A DNA stretch of 64,000 bases, from positions 1,612,001-1,676,000 of the forward strand of contig NZ_CP072941.1 of assembly GCF_018069625.1 (NCBI RefSeq), read 5' to 3'. The notes beneath the pieces were generated by a model. It worked only from the letters and a program-made list of their open reading frames with translations. It was not told the DNA's origin and made no database searches. Shown in pieces: positions 25,610 to 33,756 of this stretch (positions are counted from its first letter, which is position 1; each line of letters opens with the position of its first letter). This DNA comes from Streptomyces yatensis (lineage in GTDB: Bacteria > Actinomycetota > Actinomycetes > Streptomycetales > Streptomycetaceae). Made by a program: the position numbers and the translations under genes.

Positions 25610-26468
25610 ACCCACTGTTCTGGTCCTCGGCGCCACCGGGAACACCGGCTCCGAGGTGCTGCGGATGGTGCGCGCCCAGGGCGTGCGGGCGCTGGCCGCC
25701 ACCCGGCGGCCCGAGGCCGCGGCCGGGGCGGGCGAGACCGTCCGGTTCGACTGGCACGACCCGGCCGGCCATGCGGCGGCGCTGGACGGCGTGGAGCGGA
25801 TCTATCTCGTCTCGCCCCTGGGGGTGGCCGAGCCGCGGCCCATGGTCGAGCCGTTCCTGAACACCGCTGTCGCCCAGGGCGTACGGCGGGTGGTGCTGCT
25901 GAGCTCCTCCGCGGTCCCCGAGGCGCCCACGGGCCTCGGCGCGCTGCACACGCTGGTGAAGGAGACCGTTCCGGAGTGGGCGGTGCTGCGGCCCTCGTGG
26001 TTCATGCAGAACTTCACCGGTGACCATGCGGTGGCCCACGCCATCCGCGGCGACGGCGAGATCGTCACCGCCACCGGGGACGGCAGGGTGGCCTTCGTCG
26101 ACGCGAGGGACATCGCCGCCGTCGCCACCCGGGCCCTGCTGGACGACCGCCCGCACAACACGGACCACGTCATCACCGGCCCCGAGGCGCTCGGCTACGC
26201 GGAGGCGGCGCGCATCGTGACCGAGGTCTCCGGGCGGCCGGTCCGCCATGCCGCGGTGGAGGCCGGGGAGTTGCGGAAGAGGCTGGAGGCGATGGGGATA
26301 CCGGCGGAGTTCGCCGCGGTGCTCGCCGGGCTGGACGAGGACATCCGGCACGGCGCGGAGGACCGGACGACCGACACCGTCCAGCGGGTCACGGGACGCG
26401 CTCCCCGCTCCTTCCGCGCCTTCGCCGAGGCACACCGCGCCGCCTTCGCCCCGGCGCCCGCCGCCTGA
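25602..26468 (+). CDS. NmrA-like NAD(P)-binding oxidoreductase
   Basis: The 288-residue protein starts with a Rossmann motif (TVLVLGATGNTGSEVLRMV) and continues as an NmrA/atypical SDR: IYLVSPLGVAEPRPMVEPFL, VLRPSWFMQNFTGDHAVAHA, then a C-terminal substrate lid. Relatives include quinone oxidoreductase QorB and redox sensors. GAGGAGGA lies 8 bp before ATG 25602, which overlaps the SnoaL gene stop. Regulated with that gene by the adjacent TetR. Confidence 0.88.
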   Translation: MTEPTVLVLGATGNTGSEVLRMVRAQGVRALAATRRPEAAAGAGETVRFDWHDPAGHAAALDGVERIYLVSPLGVAEPRPMVEPFLNTAVAQGVRRVVLLSSSAVPEAPTGLGALHTLVKETVPEWAVLRPSWFMQNFTGDHAVAHAIRGDGEIVTATGDGRVAFVDARDIAAVATRALLDDRPHNTDHVITGPEALGYAEAARIVTEVSGRPVRHAAVEAGELRKRLEAMGIPAEFAAVLAGLDEDIRHGAEDRTTDTVQRVTGRAPRSFRAFAEAHRAAFAPAPAA

Positions 26469-26732
26469 GCGCTCCGCGGGAAGTGCCGCGAGGTGCGGTC
26501 GTTCCTCCGCGGCCGTGTCGTGGCCGGTCGCCGACGCGGCGGAGCCGCATATCGACACAGCCGCGGCGGAGCGGTATATCGATACCGCCCCGCGCCCCTT
26601 CGGGGCCCACCCGAACCGCACCGGACGTCATCGAGGCCGCTTGGCACCCCGTCATCCCTGTCCGGCGGACCGCCACGGGCCCGCGGCGTCCCTCGCCGAT
26701 GTCGGCGGGCGCCGAGGTCCACCGGACAGGCC
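26469..26732. repeat. Intergenic repeats between convergent genes
   Basis: The 264-bp gap contains two copies of gcggcggagc...tatcga (about 26538 and 26563), related to the element at 19850, a short hairpin gccccttcggggc, and a long-range inverted repeat cctgtccgg (26657-26665) / ccggacagg (26722-26730). The last arm abuts the stop of the following minus-strand gene. No gene is seen. Confidence 0.55.
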
Positions 26733-27242
26733 CTAGCGGAACAGCGCATCCGGGACGGGCCGGTCGATGGCCTCCTCCAGGGCGGCGCGCAGGGTACGGC
26801 TGTCGGTGAGCGGGCCGCCGGGCCGGATCAGCCAGACATGGCCCTGCCGGACGCAGCCGGGCCTGGGGCAGCGCAGCACCCGGCCGGGCCCGGCCGCGGC
26901 CACCGCGCGGCGGCGGGCGTACGCCGTCCCGGCCAGCCAGCCCTTCCACTCGGCCGCCGATCCGGGCGGCACGAGGAAGGAGAGCACATGGCTGGCGGTG
27001 GCGAGCATCACCGGCCCCACCGCGTCGCGCCGCCGCAGCACCTGGATCACCGCGGTGCCGATGTCGTCGCACATCCGCACCAGGTCGAAGACGGGGCCCA
27101 CCGGCAGATCGGCGAGGCCGCCGCCGCTGGCCCACTGCACCCGCACCCGCCCGGGGTCGTCGCTCGCGGCCAGCAGCCATTCGGCCGCGTCGGCCTCCAC
27201 GGTGACCCGCATCCGGCGGTCACCGCGCGCCCCCGCGTTCAT
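26733..27242 (-). CDS. Uncharacterised actinobacterial protein coupled to the SpoIIAB-like ATPase
   Basis: The 169-residue protein begins at ATG 27242, overlapping the ATPase stop (ATGA), so it is made with it. It is a soluble alpha/beta-looking protein with two cysteines near the C-terminus (VLRCPRPGCVRQGHVW), a CxxxxC pattern that could bind metal. I recognise no family. The tight coupling suggests it modulates or partners the ATPase. Confidence 0.75.
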   Translation of the reverse strand: MNAGARGDRRMRVTVEADAAEWLLAASDDPGRVRVQWASGGGLADLPVGPVFDLVRMCDDIGTAVIQVLRRRDAVGPVMLATASHVLSFLVPPGSAAEWKGWLAGTAYARRRAVAAAGPGRVLRCPRPGCVRQGHVWLIRPGGPLTDSRTLRAALEEAIDRPVPDALFR

Positions 27243-27847
27243 GAGCTGGTCACCAGCGGCAGGGTGAACCACACCTTCTTCCCCCGGCCTCCGGGGTCGG
27301 GCGGCTCGGTGCCCCAGTCGAGGGCGAGGTCCTCGACGATGGCCAGTCCTCGTCCGGACTCCTCGGTCGGCTCCGGCTTGCGGGCGACGGGGATCACGGG
27401 CGAGCCGTCGGCCACCTCCACCCGCAGCTCACGGCCGAAGCGTTCCAGCGAGACGGTGACGGTGACGGTGTCGGCGGGGCCGGAGCTGCCGTGCTCCACG
27501 GCGTTGGCGAACAGTTCGTTGGTGGCGAGGACGACATGGTCCACGATCGCGCCGAGCCGCCAGTCGCGCAGATGCCCGGCGACCATCCGGCGTACGGCGG
27601 CGGCGCGGTCGGGAAGGGCGGGGAACTCCGCCCGGAAGAGCCGGCGGGTGTCCAGCGGGATCACCGTCCTCTCCCCTCCAGTGCAGGGGACGGGGATCGC
27701 CGCGGCGGCCGGCCCGGTAACCGGATCGGCTCCCGGCGCGGTAACCGGATCGGCTCGCGGCCCGGTAAGCGGATCAGCTCGCGGCCGGGTAACCGGATCG
27801 GTTCGCGGGCGGTCCGCGGAGACCGCGATGCCATGGCTCGCGCCCAT
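27239..27847 (-). CDS. SpoIIAB/RsbW-like ATP-binding protein with repeat N-terminus
   Basis: The 202-residue protein carries a GHKL ATPase domain of the anti-sigma kinase kind: N-box HVVLATNELFANAVEHG, G1-box EVADGSPVIP and G2-box GRGLAIVEDLALDWG. Such proteins in Streptomyces often lack a known sigma target. Residues ~15-47 are four copies of RADPVTGP, encoded by 24-bp repeats. ATG 27847 follows AGGAGAG at 6 bp, so the repeat is inside the protein. It overlaps the downstream uncharacterised gene. Confidence 0.88.
   Translation of the reverse strand: MGASHGIAVSADRPRTDPVTRPRADPLTGPRADPVTAPGADPVTGPAAAAIPVPCTGGERTVIPLDTRRLFRAEFPALPDRAAAVRRMVAGHLRDWRLGAIVDHVVLATNELFANAVEHGSSGPADTVTVTVSLERFGRELRVEVADGSPVIPVARKPEPTEESGRGLAIVEDLALDWGTEPPDPGGRGKKVWFTLPLVTSS
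27715..27810. repeat. 24-bp in-frame repeat in the ATPase gene
   Basis: Four consecutive 24-bp units of the type cggtaaccggatcggctcgc run from 27715 to 27810 with a few substitutions. Read on the minus strand, each encodes RADPVTGP. Confidence 0.9.
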
Positions 27848-27860
27848 CGTCTCGCTCTCC

Positions 27861-28127
27861 TCATCGGCCGACGCCGGCCTGTGCGACAGCCCTGGAAAGG
27901 ATCGGCTCACGGTGTCGGTCCTCACGCTCCTCGTCGGTCTGCGGGCTGTGGTGGCATACGGGCCCATGGAGCGGTTGATGCCCCGGTGAGCGGGTAAGCG
28001 CATTCTGGCGACCGACCGCCTGGCATCTGAGCTGGTGACAGGTGGTGCGCACACCCCACCCGACCCGCCTGGACCAGCTGCCACGGACGGAGACGGCCCG
28101 GTCGCGGTGAGTGCCGGATACCGGCAT
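27861..28127 (-). CDS. Possible small basic protein upstream of the ATPase gene
   Basis: An 88-codon frame starts at ATG 28127 with an excellent ribosome site (AAGGAGGA, 4-5 bp spacing) and stops 13 bp before the ATPase ATG. The product is Arg/His-rich (SWSRRVGWGVRTTCHQLRCQ). It has no recognisable domain or signal. The ribosome site and its position as first gene of the ATPase unit argue for translation; composition in the second half is weak for a real protein. A short leader peptide or a truncated frame is equally possible. Confidence 0.4.
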   Translation of the reverse strand: MPVSGTHRDRAVSVRGSWSRRVGWGVRTTCHQLRCQAVGRQNALTRSPGHQPLHGPVCHHSPQTDEEREDRHREPILSRAVAQAGVGR

Positions 28128-28265
28128 GGTTCCTCCTTCGAAGGCAGCGCAAAGCGCCGTCGGTCGCCGTTCATGTAGACAAACGGTTGGACCGGCCGGT
28201 GGGCGAGAGGGCATGGGGGTTGTCCGGTTGTACGGGCGTAGTGGTTCGGGCTGTACGGTCCGGAC

Positions 28266-29090
28266 GTGGCAAGCGTGAGCGACGGCCGCGAGGGGCGGCT
28301 CGGCCCGGGGGAACGGTCCGGCGTGGACGCCAAACGGGTCCTGGTGACCGGCGGCTCCCGGGGGCTGGGTGAACAGATCGTACGACTCCTGGCCGCCGGT
28401 GGGGCGCGATTGGCCACCTGTGCGCGGACACCGGAGGATCTGCGGGCGCTCGCGGCGTCCCTGAGCGCCGAGGGCCATGGCGAGTTGTTCACCCGTACGC
28501 TGGACGTCACCGAGCCGGGGCCGCTGGAGGAGTTCGTCGATGCGGCGGGGATACGTTTCAGCGGTCTTGACGGCGTGGTGGCCTGCGCCGGTGGCGCCCG
28601 CGGCCGCGGCATCGAGGACGCCGGTCCCCGGGACTGGTCGCTGACCTGGGAGATGAACGTGGGTCATACGGCGCGGCTGGTGAAGGCCGCGGTGCCGCAT
28701 CTGCGCCGCGCGGGCGGCGGCTCCGTGGTGGTGATCGCCTCCATCTCCGGCTGGAAGCCGGGACCCCAGGCGCAGTACGGGGCGGCCAAGGCCGCCCAGA
28801 TCCATCTCGCGGCCTCGCTCGCCCGCGAGCTGGGCCCGGACGGGATCCGGGTGAACGCCGTCTCCCCGGGGTCCATGCTGATCCCCGGGAAGCGGTGGGA
28901 CCGGATGCGCACCGAAGAGCCCGAGGCATACGCCCGGTTCACGGCCGAGCTGCCACGCGGTGAACTGGTCACCCCGCGGGAGGTCGCCCAGGTCGTGGCG
29001 TTCCTGCTCTCGGACGCTTCCAGTGGGGTCTCCGGTGCGCATCTGCCCGTCGACCGAGCCCAGAACGCCCCCACGCCGGGAGGGTATTGA
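28266..29090 (+). CDS. Short-chain dehydrogenase/reductase
   Basis: The 274-residue protein is a classical SDR: cofactor motif RVLVTGGSRGLGEQI, the structural segment VVACAGGARG, active-site serine in VVVIASISGWK, YGAAKAAQIHLA with catalytic Tyr and Lys, and GIRVNAVSPGSML. The arginine-free glycine loop start favours no clear cofactor. GTG 28266 gives 19 extra residues before the fold; GTG 28323 would start at VDAKRVLVTGG. Stands alone between divergent and convergent neighbours. Confidence 0.9.
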   Translation: MASVSDGREGRLGPGERSGVDAKRVLVTGGSRGLGEQIVRLLAAGGARLATCARTPEDLRALAASLSAEGHGELFTRTLDVTEPGPLEEFVDAAGIRFSGLDGVVACAGGARGRGIEDAGPRDWSLTWEMNVGHTARLVKAAVPHLRRAGGGSVVVIASISGWKPGPQAQYGAAKAAQIHLAASLARELGPDGIRVNAVSPGSMLIPGKRWDRMRTEEPEAYARFTAELPRGELVTPREVAQVVAFLLSDASSGVSGAHLPVDRAQNAPTPGGY

Positions 29091-29205
29091 CCCCCCGGCG
29101 CTCCCCCGAGCGGAGGCGCTCCGGACACGTCACCGGCCGCTCACGCGGAGCGGCCGGAGACTTCGCCGTGGCCCCGGGCGGGGCGAAGCCCCGGGGCCCG
29201 GAGCC

Positions 29206-30609
29206 TCAGGCGGCCACGCCGAGCACCGTCCGCGAGCGCTGCTCGAACTCCCGGACCATGGGCTCCCCGCGGTGTGGCCGCAACCGGGTGCGGAAGTCGC
29301 GCAGCGCCTGGATGGAGCGCTCGCTGTGCACCCCGCTGAGCGTGTCCAGCGCCTCGCCCGCGGTGCCGACGGCCTCGTCCAGCCGGTTCTGCTGGAGGTA
29401 GGACGTCGCCAGCACGGATCTGCTGATGGCCTGGCGCCGGCGCCGGTCGGCGTTGGCGCGCACGGATTCGGCGGCGGCGTGCTCGGCCTCGGTGGCATTG
29501 CCCAGGTCGCGGAAGCACAGCGCCGCCTCGGCCGCCAGATAGTGGTGGTCGAGGAAGCGCACCCAGGGCGACTCCTGCTCGGAGCCCTGGCTGGCCTCCA
29601 GCTGGGCGTCGGCCGCGCGCAGCGACTTGGACGCCTCCCGGGGCTGGTCCAGGGCGGCGTAGCCCCGGGCGGCCATGGCGTGCAGCCGCATCAGCCCGAG
29701 CGGGCTTCCGGCGTGCTTGGCCGTGGCGACACCGACCCGGGCCAACTCGACCCCCGCCTCGGGCTGGCCCAGGTTGGTCGCCAGATGGGACAGGCCGGCC
29801 AGGATCTGACCGCCCAGGACCCGGTCGCCGCCCTCGGCGCACAGCCGCAGCGCCTGGGTCATATAGCGCTGGGCCAGGCCGTATTCGGCGTTGTCATAGC
29901 TGCTCCAGCCGGCCATGGCGGCCAGCTTGGCGGCGGCGGTGAACAGCTGGCGCCGCTCCTGGGGGGGTGCGCCGCGCTGCTGGAGCATGGGGACGACCTC
30001 GGTCGACAGATAGAGCACGATGCTGGCGCGGACCTGGCCGCCGCCGAAGCGATTGTCCATCTCGTCGAACATGTTGATCGCCGCGTGGACCTGTTCGACG
30101 CGGCCGCCTTCGGCCGCGGGTGCGAGCCGGGCGGTGTCCTGGTTCTCGACCAGCCACAGCAGCCATTCGCGCTGCGGGGTCACCAGTGCGCCGGCGACGA
30201 AGGGCACCGCACCCAGCAGGCTGCGGCGGGATATGTCGGTGGAGCCGAGTTCGGCGAGCGTGTGCAAGGTTTCTGCTACGTCCTCCCGGTAGGCCAGCGC
30301 GCGAGCCACGACCGGGCGCTGTCGGTCGGAGATGAACCCCAGCTCGGCGGGGGCCACGGGCCTGCCGAGCCGGTGGGAGAGCACGGCGGCGATCAGCTCC
30401 GGCGTGGTGCCACGCGGCTGTCCGCCTTGCAGCCAGCGGGTGACGGACGCCTTGTCGTAGTTCGACTCGCGCCCCTGCCTACGGCCCAGTTCATTGACCC
30501 GCAGGGCCAATGAGGCGTAGGAGCACCCGGATTCCTTCAGAGCCGCGGCCAACCCGACGTTGACCACGGCGCCTTGGCGCCCGCTTACCGGCTGTGCGTG
30601 ATGCGTCAC
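29206..30609 (-). CDS. NsdA-like regulator with N-terminal HTH and TPR-like repeats
   Basis: The 467-residue protein has an N-terminal DNA-binding-like region (VNVGLAAALKESGCSYASLA, then DKASVTRWLQGGQPRGTTPE), a middle with a Tat-like RRSLLGAVPFVAGAL stretch, and a helical-repeat C-terminal half (ARVGVATAKHAGSPLGLMRL and similar) that reads as TPR motifs. This matches the NsdA type of Streptomyces regulators that repress differentiation and antibiotics, an assignment from memory of the family. GTG 30609 is chosen; a frame extension to 30684 exists. It is divergent from the Xre/DUF397 pair. Confidence 0.75.
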   Translation of the reverse strand: MTHHAQPVSGRQGAVVNVGLAAALKESGCSYASLALRVNELGRRQGRESNYDKASVTRWLQGGQPRGTTPELIAAVLSHRLGRPVAPAELGFISDRQRPVVARALAYREDVAETLHTLAELGSTDISRRSLLGAVPFVAGALVTPQREWLLWLVENQDTARLAPAAEGGRVEQVHAAINMFDEMDNRFGGGQVRASIVLYLSTEVVPMLQQRGAPPQERRQLFTAAAKLAAMAGWSSYDNAEYGLAQRYMTQALRLCAEGGDRVLGGQILAGLSHLATNLGQPEAGVELARVGVATAKHAGSPLGLMRLHAMAARGYAALDQPREASKSLRAADAQLEASQGSEQESPWVRFLDHHYLAAEAALCFRDLGNATEAEHAAAESVRANADRRRRQAISRSVLATSYLQQNRLDEAVGTAGEALDTLSGVHSERSIQALRDFRTRLRPHRGEPMVREFEQRSRTVLGVAA

Positions 30610-30841
30610 CGTGACCGTCCCTGTTTCGAGCCACGGCGATCTGCGGGTTCCCCATCGCTCGGCGCCGACCGTCTGGCCGGACAACTCAACGACGTTGTGG
30701 ACATGGGTGGTTGGGAGCCCTCGCCATAGAGGGTGAGATGGGTCACGTGCTCACTATGCGTGGTGAAGCCATCACCCCGCAACCATCGTTCTGATAATTT
30801 CAAACCGATTGACTCGCTCTGTCAGTGTCATCCAACGCGTG

Positions 30842-30852
30842 GCACACTGTGC
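30842..30852. promoter_or_regulatory. Small inverted repeat upstream of the Xre gene
   Basis: gcacactgtgc is a perfect 5-1-5 inverted repeat 36 bp before the Xre GTG. The overlapping string ggcacactg recurs at 60530-60538 upstream of the second Xre gene. It may be the autoregulatory operator. Confidence 0.4.
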
Positions 30853-30887
30853 AGGCATATGACAGCCCTTCCCCCGGGAGGCGGGAC

Positions 30888-31754
30888 GTGAGCGAGGCAC
30901 GGCCGGCCGGCGCCGCCCCCACCGTTTTGCGCAGAGTCCTCGGCAAACGCCTGCGGCATCTGCGCGAGCGGGCGAAGGTGTCGTTCGAGGAAGCCGCGAA
31001 AGCCATCGAGGTCACCCCGTTGACCGTGCGCAGGATGGAGAAGGCGGAAGTCGGTCTCAAGATTCCGTATCTCAAGGAGCTGCTGCGGAACTACGGCGTC
31101 CGCGGCCCGGAGATGGAGGACTTCCTCGCCCTGGCACGGGAGGCCAACCAGCCGGGCTGGTGGCATCAGTTCCGCGATGTGCTTCCGGACTGGTTCAGCG
31201 CTTACGTCAGCCTGGAGAGTGAGGCCACCGTCATCCGGGCGTACGAGCCCCACTACGTCCCCGGGCTGCTCCAGACTGAGGACTACGCCCGAGCGGTGCT
31301 GCGCATGGGCTTCCCCCATGACACCGAGGAGGAGCTGGAGCGCCGGATCGCCCTGCGCGTCCAGCGCCAGGAGCTGCTCACCAAGTCGGACGCGCCGACC
31401 ATCTGGGCCATCCTCGACGAGACGGTGCTGCGCCGCCCGGTGGGCGGCTCACGGGTGATGCGCGACCAGATCGACCACCTGATCGGCACCTTGGAGATAC
31501 CCAAGGTCAGGCTGCAGATCATGCGGTTCGCGGCGGGGCCGCACCCCGGGGCCTTCGGCCCCTTCCACTACTTCCGCTTCGGATTCTCCGAACTGCCGGA
31601 CGTGGTCTACACGGAGAGCCTCACCGGGGCGGTCTATGTGGACAAGCCGGCCGAAGTCGTCGCCTATCTCGAGGTCCTGGACCGGATGGCGGTCCAGGCC
31701 GAGCGGATCGGCGACTCCAGCACCATCCTGGCCGAACTGCGTAAGGAGCACTGA
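30888..31754 (+). CDS. Xre-family regulator with DUF5753 domain
   Basis: The 288-residue protein has an N-terminal Xre helix-turn-helix (LGKRLRHLRERAKVSFEEAA, then IEVTPLTVRRMEKAEVGL) and a C-terminal DUF5753 sensor-like region beginning LESEATVIRAYEPHYVPGLL. WhiJ-type proteins have this architecture. GTG 30888 is 7 bp after GGGAGG. It lies 1 bp before the DUF397 gene, the usual partner. Confidence 0.93.
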   Translation: MSEARPAGAAPTVLRRVLGKRLRHLRERAKVSFEEAAKAIEVTPLTVRRMEKAEVGLKIPYLKELLRNYGVRGPEMEDFLALAREANQPGWWHQFRDVLPDWFSAYVSLESEATVIRAYEPHYVPGLLQTEDYARAVLRMGFPHDTEEELERRIALRVQRQELLTKSDAPTIWAILDETVLRRPVGGSRVMRDQIDHLIGTLEIPKVRLQIMRFAAGPHPGAFGPFHYFRFGFSELPDVVYTESLTGAVYVDKPAEVVAYLEVLDRMAVQAERIGDSSTILAELRKEH

Positions 31755-31755
31755 G

Positions 31756-31995
31756 ATGCACGACCCCGTCTACAGCGGAATGCCGGCCACGGACCTGGGC
31801 ACGGAGGGCTGGGAGAAGCCCTGGAGCGGGTCCAACGGCGGCACCTGCATCGAGGCCAAGCGGCTGCCGGACGGGCGGGTCGCCCTGCGCCAGTCCACCG
31901 ACCCGGCCGGGCCCGCGCTGATCTACACCCGCTCGGAGGTGGCGTCCTTCCTGGAGGCGGCGAAGTCCGGCGGAGCGGACTTCCTCATCGCCTAG
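31756..31995 (+). CDS. DUF397 small protein (partner of the Xre regulator)
   Basis: The 79-residue acidic protein carries the DUF397 core: WSGSNGGTCIEAKRLPDGRV and VALRQSTDPAGPALIYTRSE, ending in a helix (VASFLEAAKSGGADFLIA). DUF397 proteins pair with Xre/DUF5753 regulators and can relieve their repression. Its AAGGAG site lies inside the end of the Xre gene, so the two are coupled. Confidence 0.92.
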   Translation: MHDPVYSGMPATDLGTEGWEKPWSGSNGGTCIEAKRLPDGRVALRQSTDPAGPALIYTRSEVASFLEAAKSGGADFLIA

Positions 31996-32168
31996 AGGGG
32001 CCACGCACGGGCGATCCCTCGAAAACCACTACGCCCGCACAACCGCACAACCCCGCACCGCACTCCCGTCCCCGCCGTCCCGCCACGCACACTGAAGACG
32101 CCGTGGCGGGCGGCGGCGTCGTCCCCCCTCGCAGAGCTGAGAGCTATGGGACCGACAGGATGCCGGAA

Positions 32169-32774
32169 ATGAACCTCGACCATGCGGTGGCACAGCACCG
32201 CACGCTGATCGTCGAGGGCTGCGACGGGGTCGGCAGGGACGCGCTGCTGGCCGGGCTCGCCCGCCGGCACGGCTACACCGTCACCCGCGCCTCCCCCGAC
32301 CTCCCGCATGTCGACCCGGTCCGGCCGTACCGGGAACTCCTCCTGCACGGCGGGGCGCTCGCGGTCGACGCCGGGCTGGTCGGCGAGCTCGTCTACGGGC
32401 CGCTGCGCCGTGGCCACTCCCGGGTGACCTGGATTCAGGCGTTCGACTTCGCCGAGGCGGTGGCCGAGCGCCGCGGCGCCTTCGTCCATGTGACGGCCCC
32501 GGTGCCGGTGCTGGAGGACCGGCTGGCCGCGCGCGGCGCCTCGGCCGCGGCCCTCACGGAGATCGGGGCGGCGGTGACCGGCTATGACCACGCCTTCTCC
32601 ACGCTCGCCGAGCACGCCCCGGTCCTCACCGTCGAGGAGCGGCCGGCCGCGGACGGTGGCCCGGATCCGGATCCGGGCCACGGCGAGGCGGCGCCCGAGC
32701 CGCCGGTCTCCTCGTTCGCCCGGCCCCTCCCGCGCATCCGCTCCCCCGTGCCGTTCTGCGCCCAGCGTCGCTGA
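32169..32774 (+). CDS. Thymidylate-kinase-like protein with altered P-loop
   Basis: The 201-residue product resembles a nucleoside/thymidylate kinase fold: LIVEGCDGVGRDALLAGLAR at the P-loop position and HVTAPVPVLEDRLAARGASA later, but the Walker lysine and Ser/Thr are replaced (GVGRDA). The C-terminus is a Pro/Gly/Asp tail. ATG 32169 is 8 bp after AGGA; ATG 32160 and GTG 32103 are alternatives. If it binds a nucleotide it may not hydrolyse it. Function unknown. Confidence 0.6.
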   Translation: MNLDHAVAQHRTLIVEGCDGVGRDALLAGLARRHGYTVTRASPDLPHVDPVRPYRELLLHGGALAVDAGLVGELVYGPLRRGHSRVTWIQAFDFAEAVAERRGAFVHVTAPVPVLEDRLAARGASAAALTEIGAAVTGYDHAFSTLAEHAPVLTVEERPAADGGPDPDPGHGEAAPEPPVSSFARPLPRIRSPVPFCAQRR

Positions 32775-32839
32775 ACTCCCCCGCACCGGGCTTACGTTGG
32801 TGCCCCGCGAACCGCACACGCACGGCAGGAGATGGCTCC

Positions 32840-33652
32840 ATGACAGACGGCTCGTCCACCCCGGACCAGCAGGCCCTGAACAAGATCGACACCACGGTGC
32901 CGCATTCGGCCCGGATCTGGAACTACTGGATGGGCGGCAAGGACAACTACGAGGTCGACCGGATCGCCGGTGACGAGTACCGGGAGGTCGCCCCGAACAT
33001 CGAGACCATGGCCCGCGCCTCGCGCGCGTACCTCATCCGCACCGTCACCCATGTGGCGGGCGAGTGCGGGATCCGGCAGTTCCTGGACATCGGCACCGGG
33101 CTGCCCACCTACGACAACACCCACCAGGTCGCCCAGCGGGTGGCGCCCGAGGCCCGCATCGTCTACGTGGACAACGACCCCCTGGTGCTCCGGCACGCCC
33201 AGGCGCTGCTCACCAGCACCCGGGAGGGGGTGACCGACTACATCGACGCCGATCTCCACGAGCCCGAGCGGATCCTGGAGGCCGCGGCGAAGACGCTCGA
33301 CTTCGACCGGCCCATCGCCCTGATGCTGATGGGCATCCTCGGCCACATCCAGGACTACGACGAGGCGGTGTCGGTCGTGCGGCGGCTGCAGGACGCCTTA
33401 CCGTCCGGCAGCTACTTCGTGCACTACGACAGCACCGACACCGACCAGGCGCTCAAGGAGGCACAGCAGGGCTACGACGACACCGGCGCCGTTCCCTATG
33501 TGCTGCGCAGCGTCGCGCAGATCAGCCGCTTCTACGAGGGTCTGGAGCTGATCGAGCCCGGTATCGTGTCGTGTCCGCTGTGGCGGCCGGGCCCCTCCGA
33601 GACGGACATCGAGACCACCGATGTCCACGGGGGCGTGGCCCGCAAGCCGTGA
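32840..33652 (+). CDS. SAM-dependent methyltransferase, DUF574/Methyltransf_19 family, with a TTA codon
   Basis: The 270-residue protein begins with the family hallmark (TVPHSARIWNYWMGGKDNYE) and has motif I FLDIGTGLPTYDNTHQVAQR and VYVDNDPLVL. Many Streptomyces carry dozens of paralogues, often near Xre/DUF397 pairs, as here; substrates are unknown. Codon 187 is TTA (33398-33400), which in Streptomyces needs the bldA tRNA, so expression may be developmentally gated. Confidence 0.92.
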   Translation: MTDGSSTPDQQALNKIDTTVPHSARIWNYWMGGKDNYEVDRIAGDEYREVAPNIETMARASRAYLIRTVTHVAGECGIRQFLDIGTGLPTYDNTHQVAQRVAPEARIVYVDNDPLVLRHAQALLTSTREGVTDYIDADLHEPERILEAAAKTLDFDRPIALMLMGILGHIQDYDEAVSVVRRLQDALPSGSYFVHYDSTDTDQALKEAQQGYDDTGAVPYVLRSVAQISRFYEGLELIEPGIVSCPLWRPGPSETDIETTDVHGGVARKP

Positions 33653-33756
33653 CGGCCGTGACGACCAAACGAATGGTTCGGCCACCGGGGAGGTAACCCC
33701 CGCCCCCGTCGCGTCGTCAGACACGGCGCCGGGAAGCTAGGCGGAGGGACGCGTGG

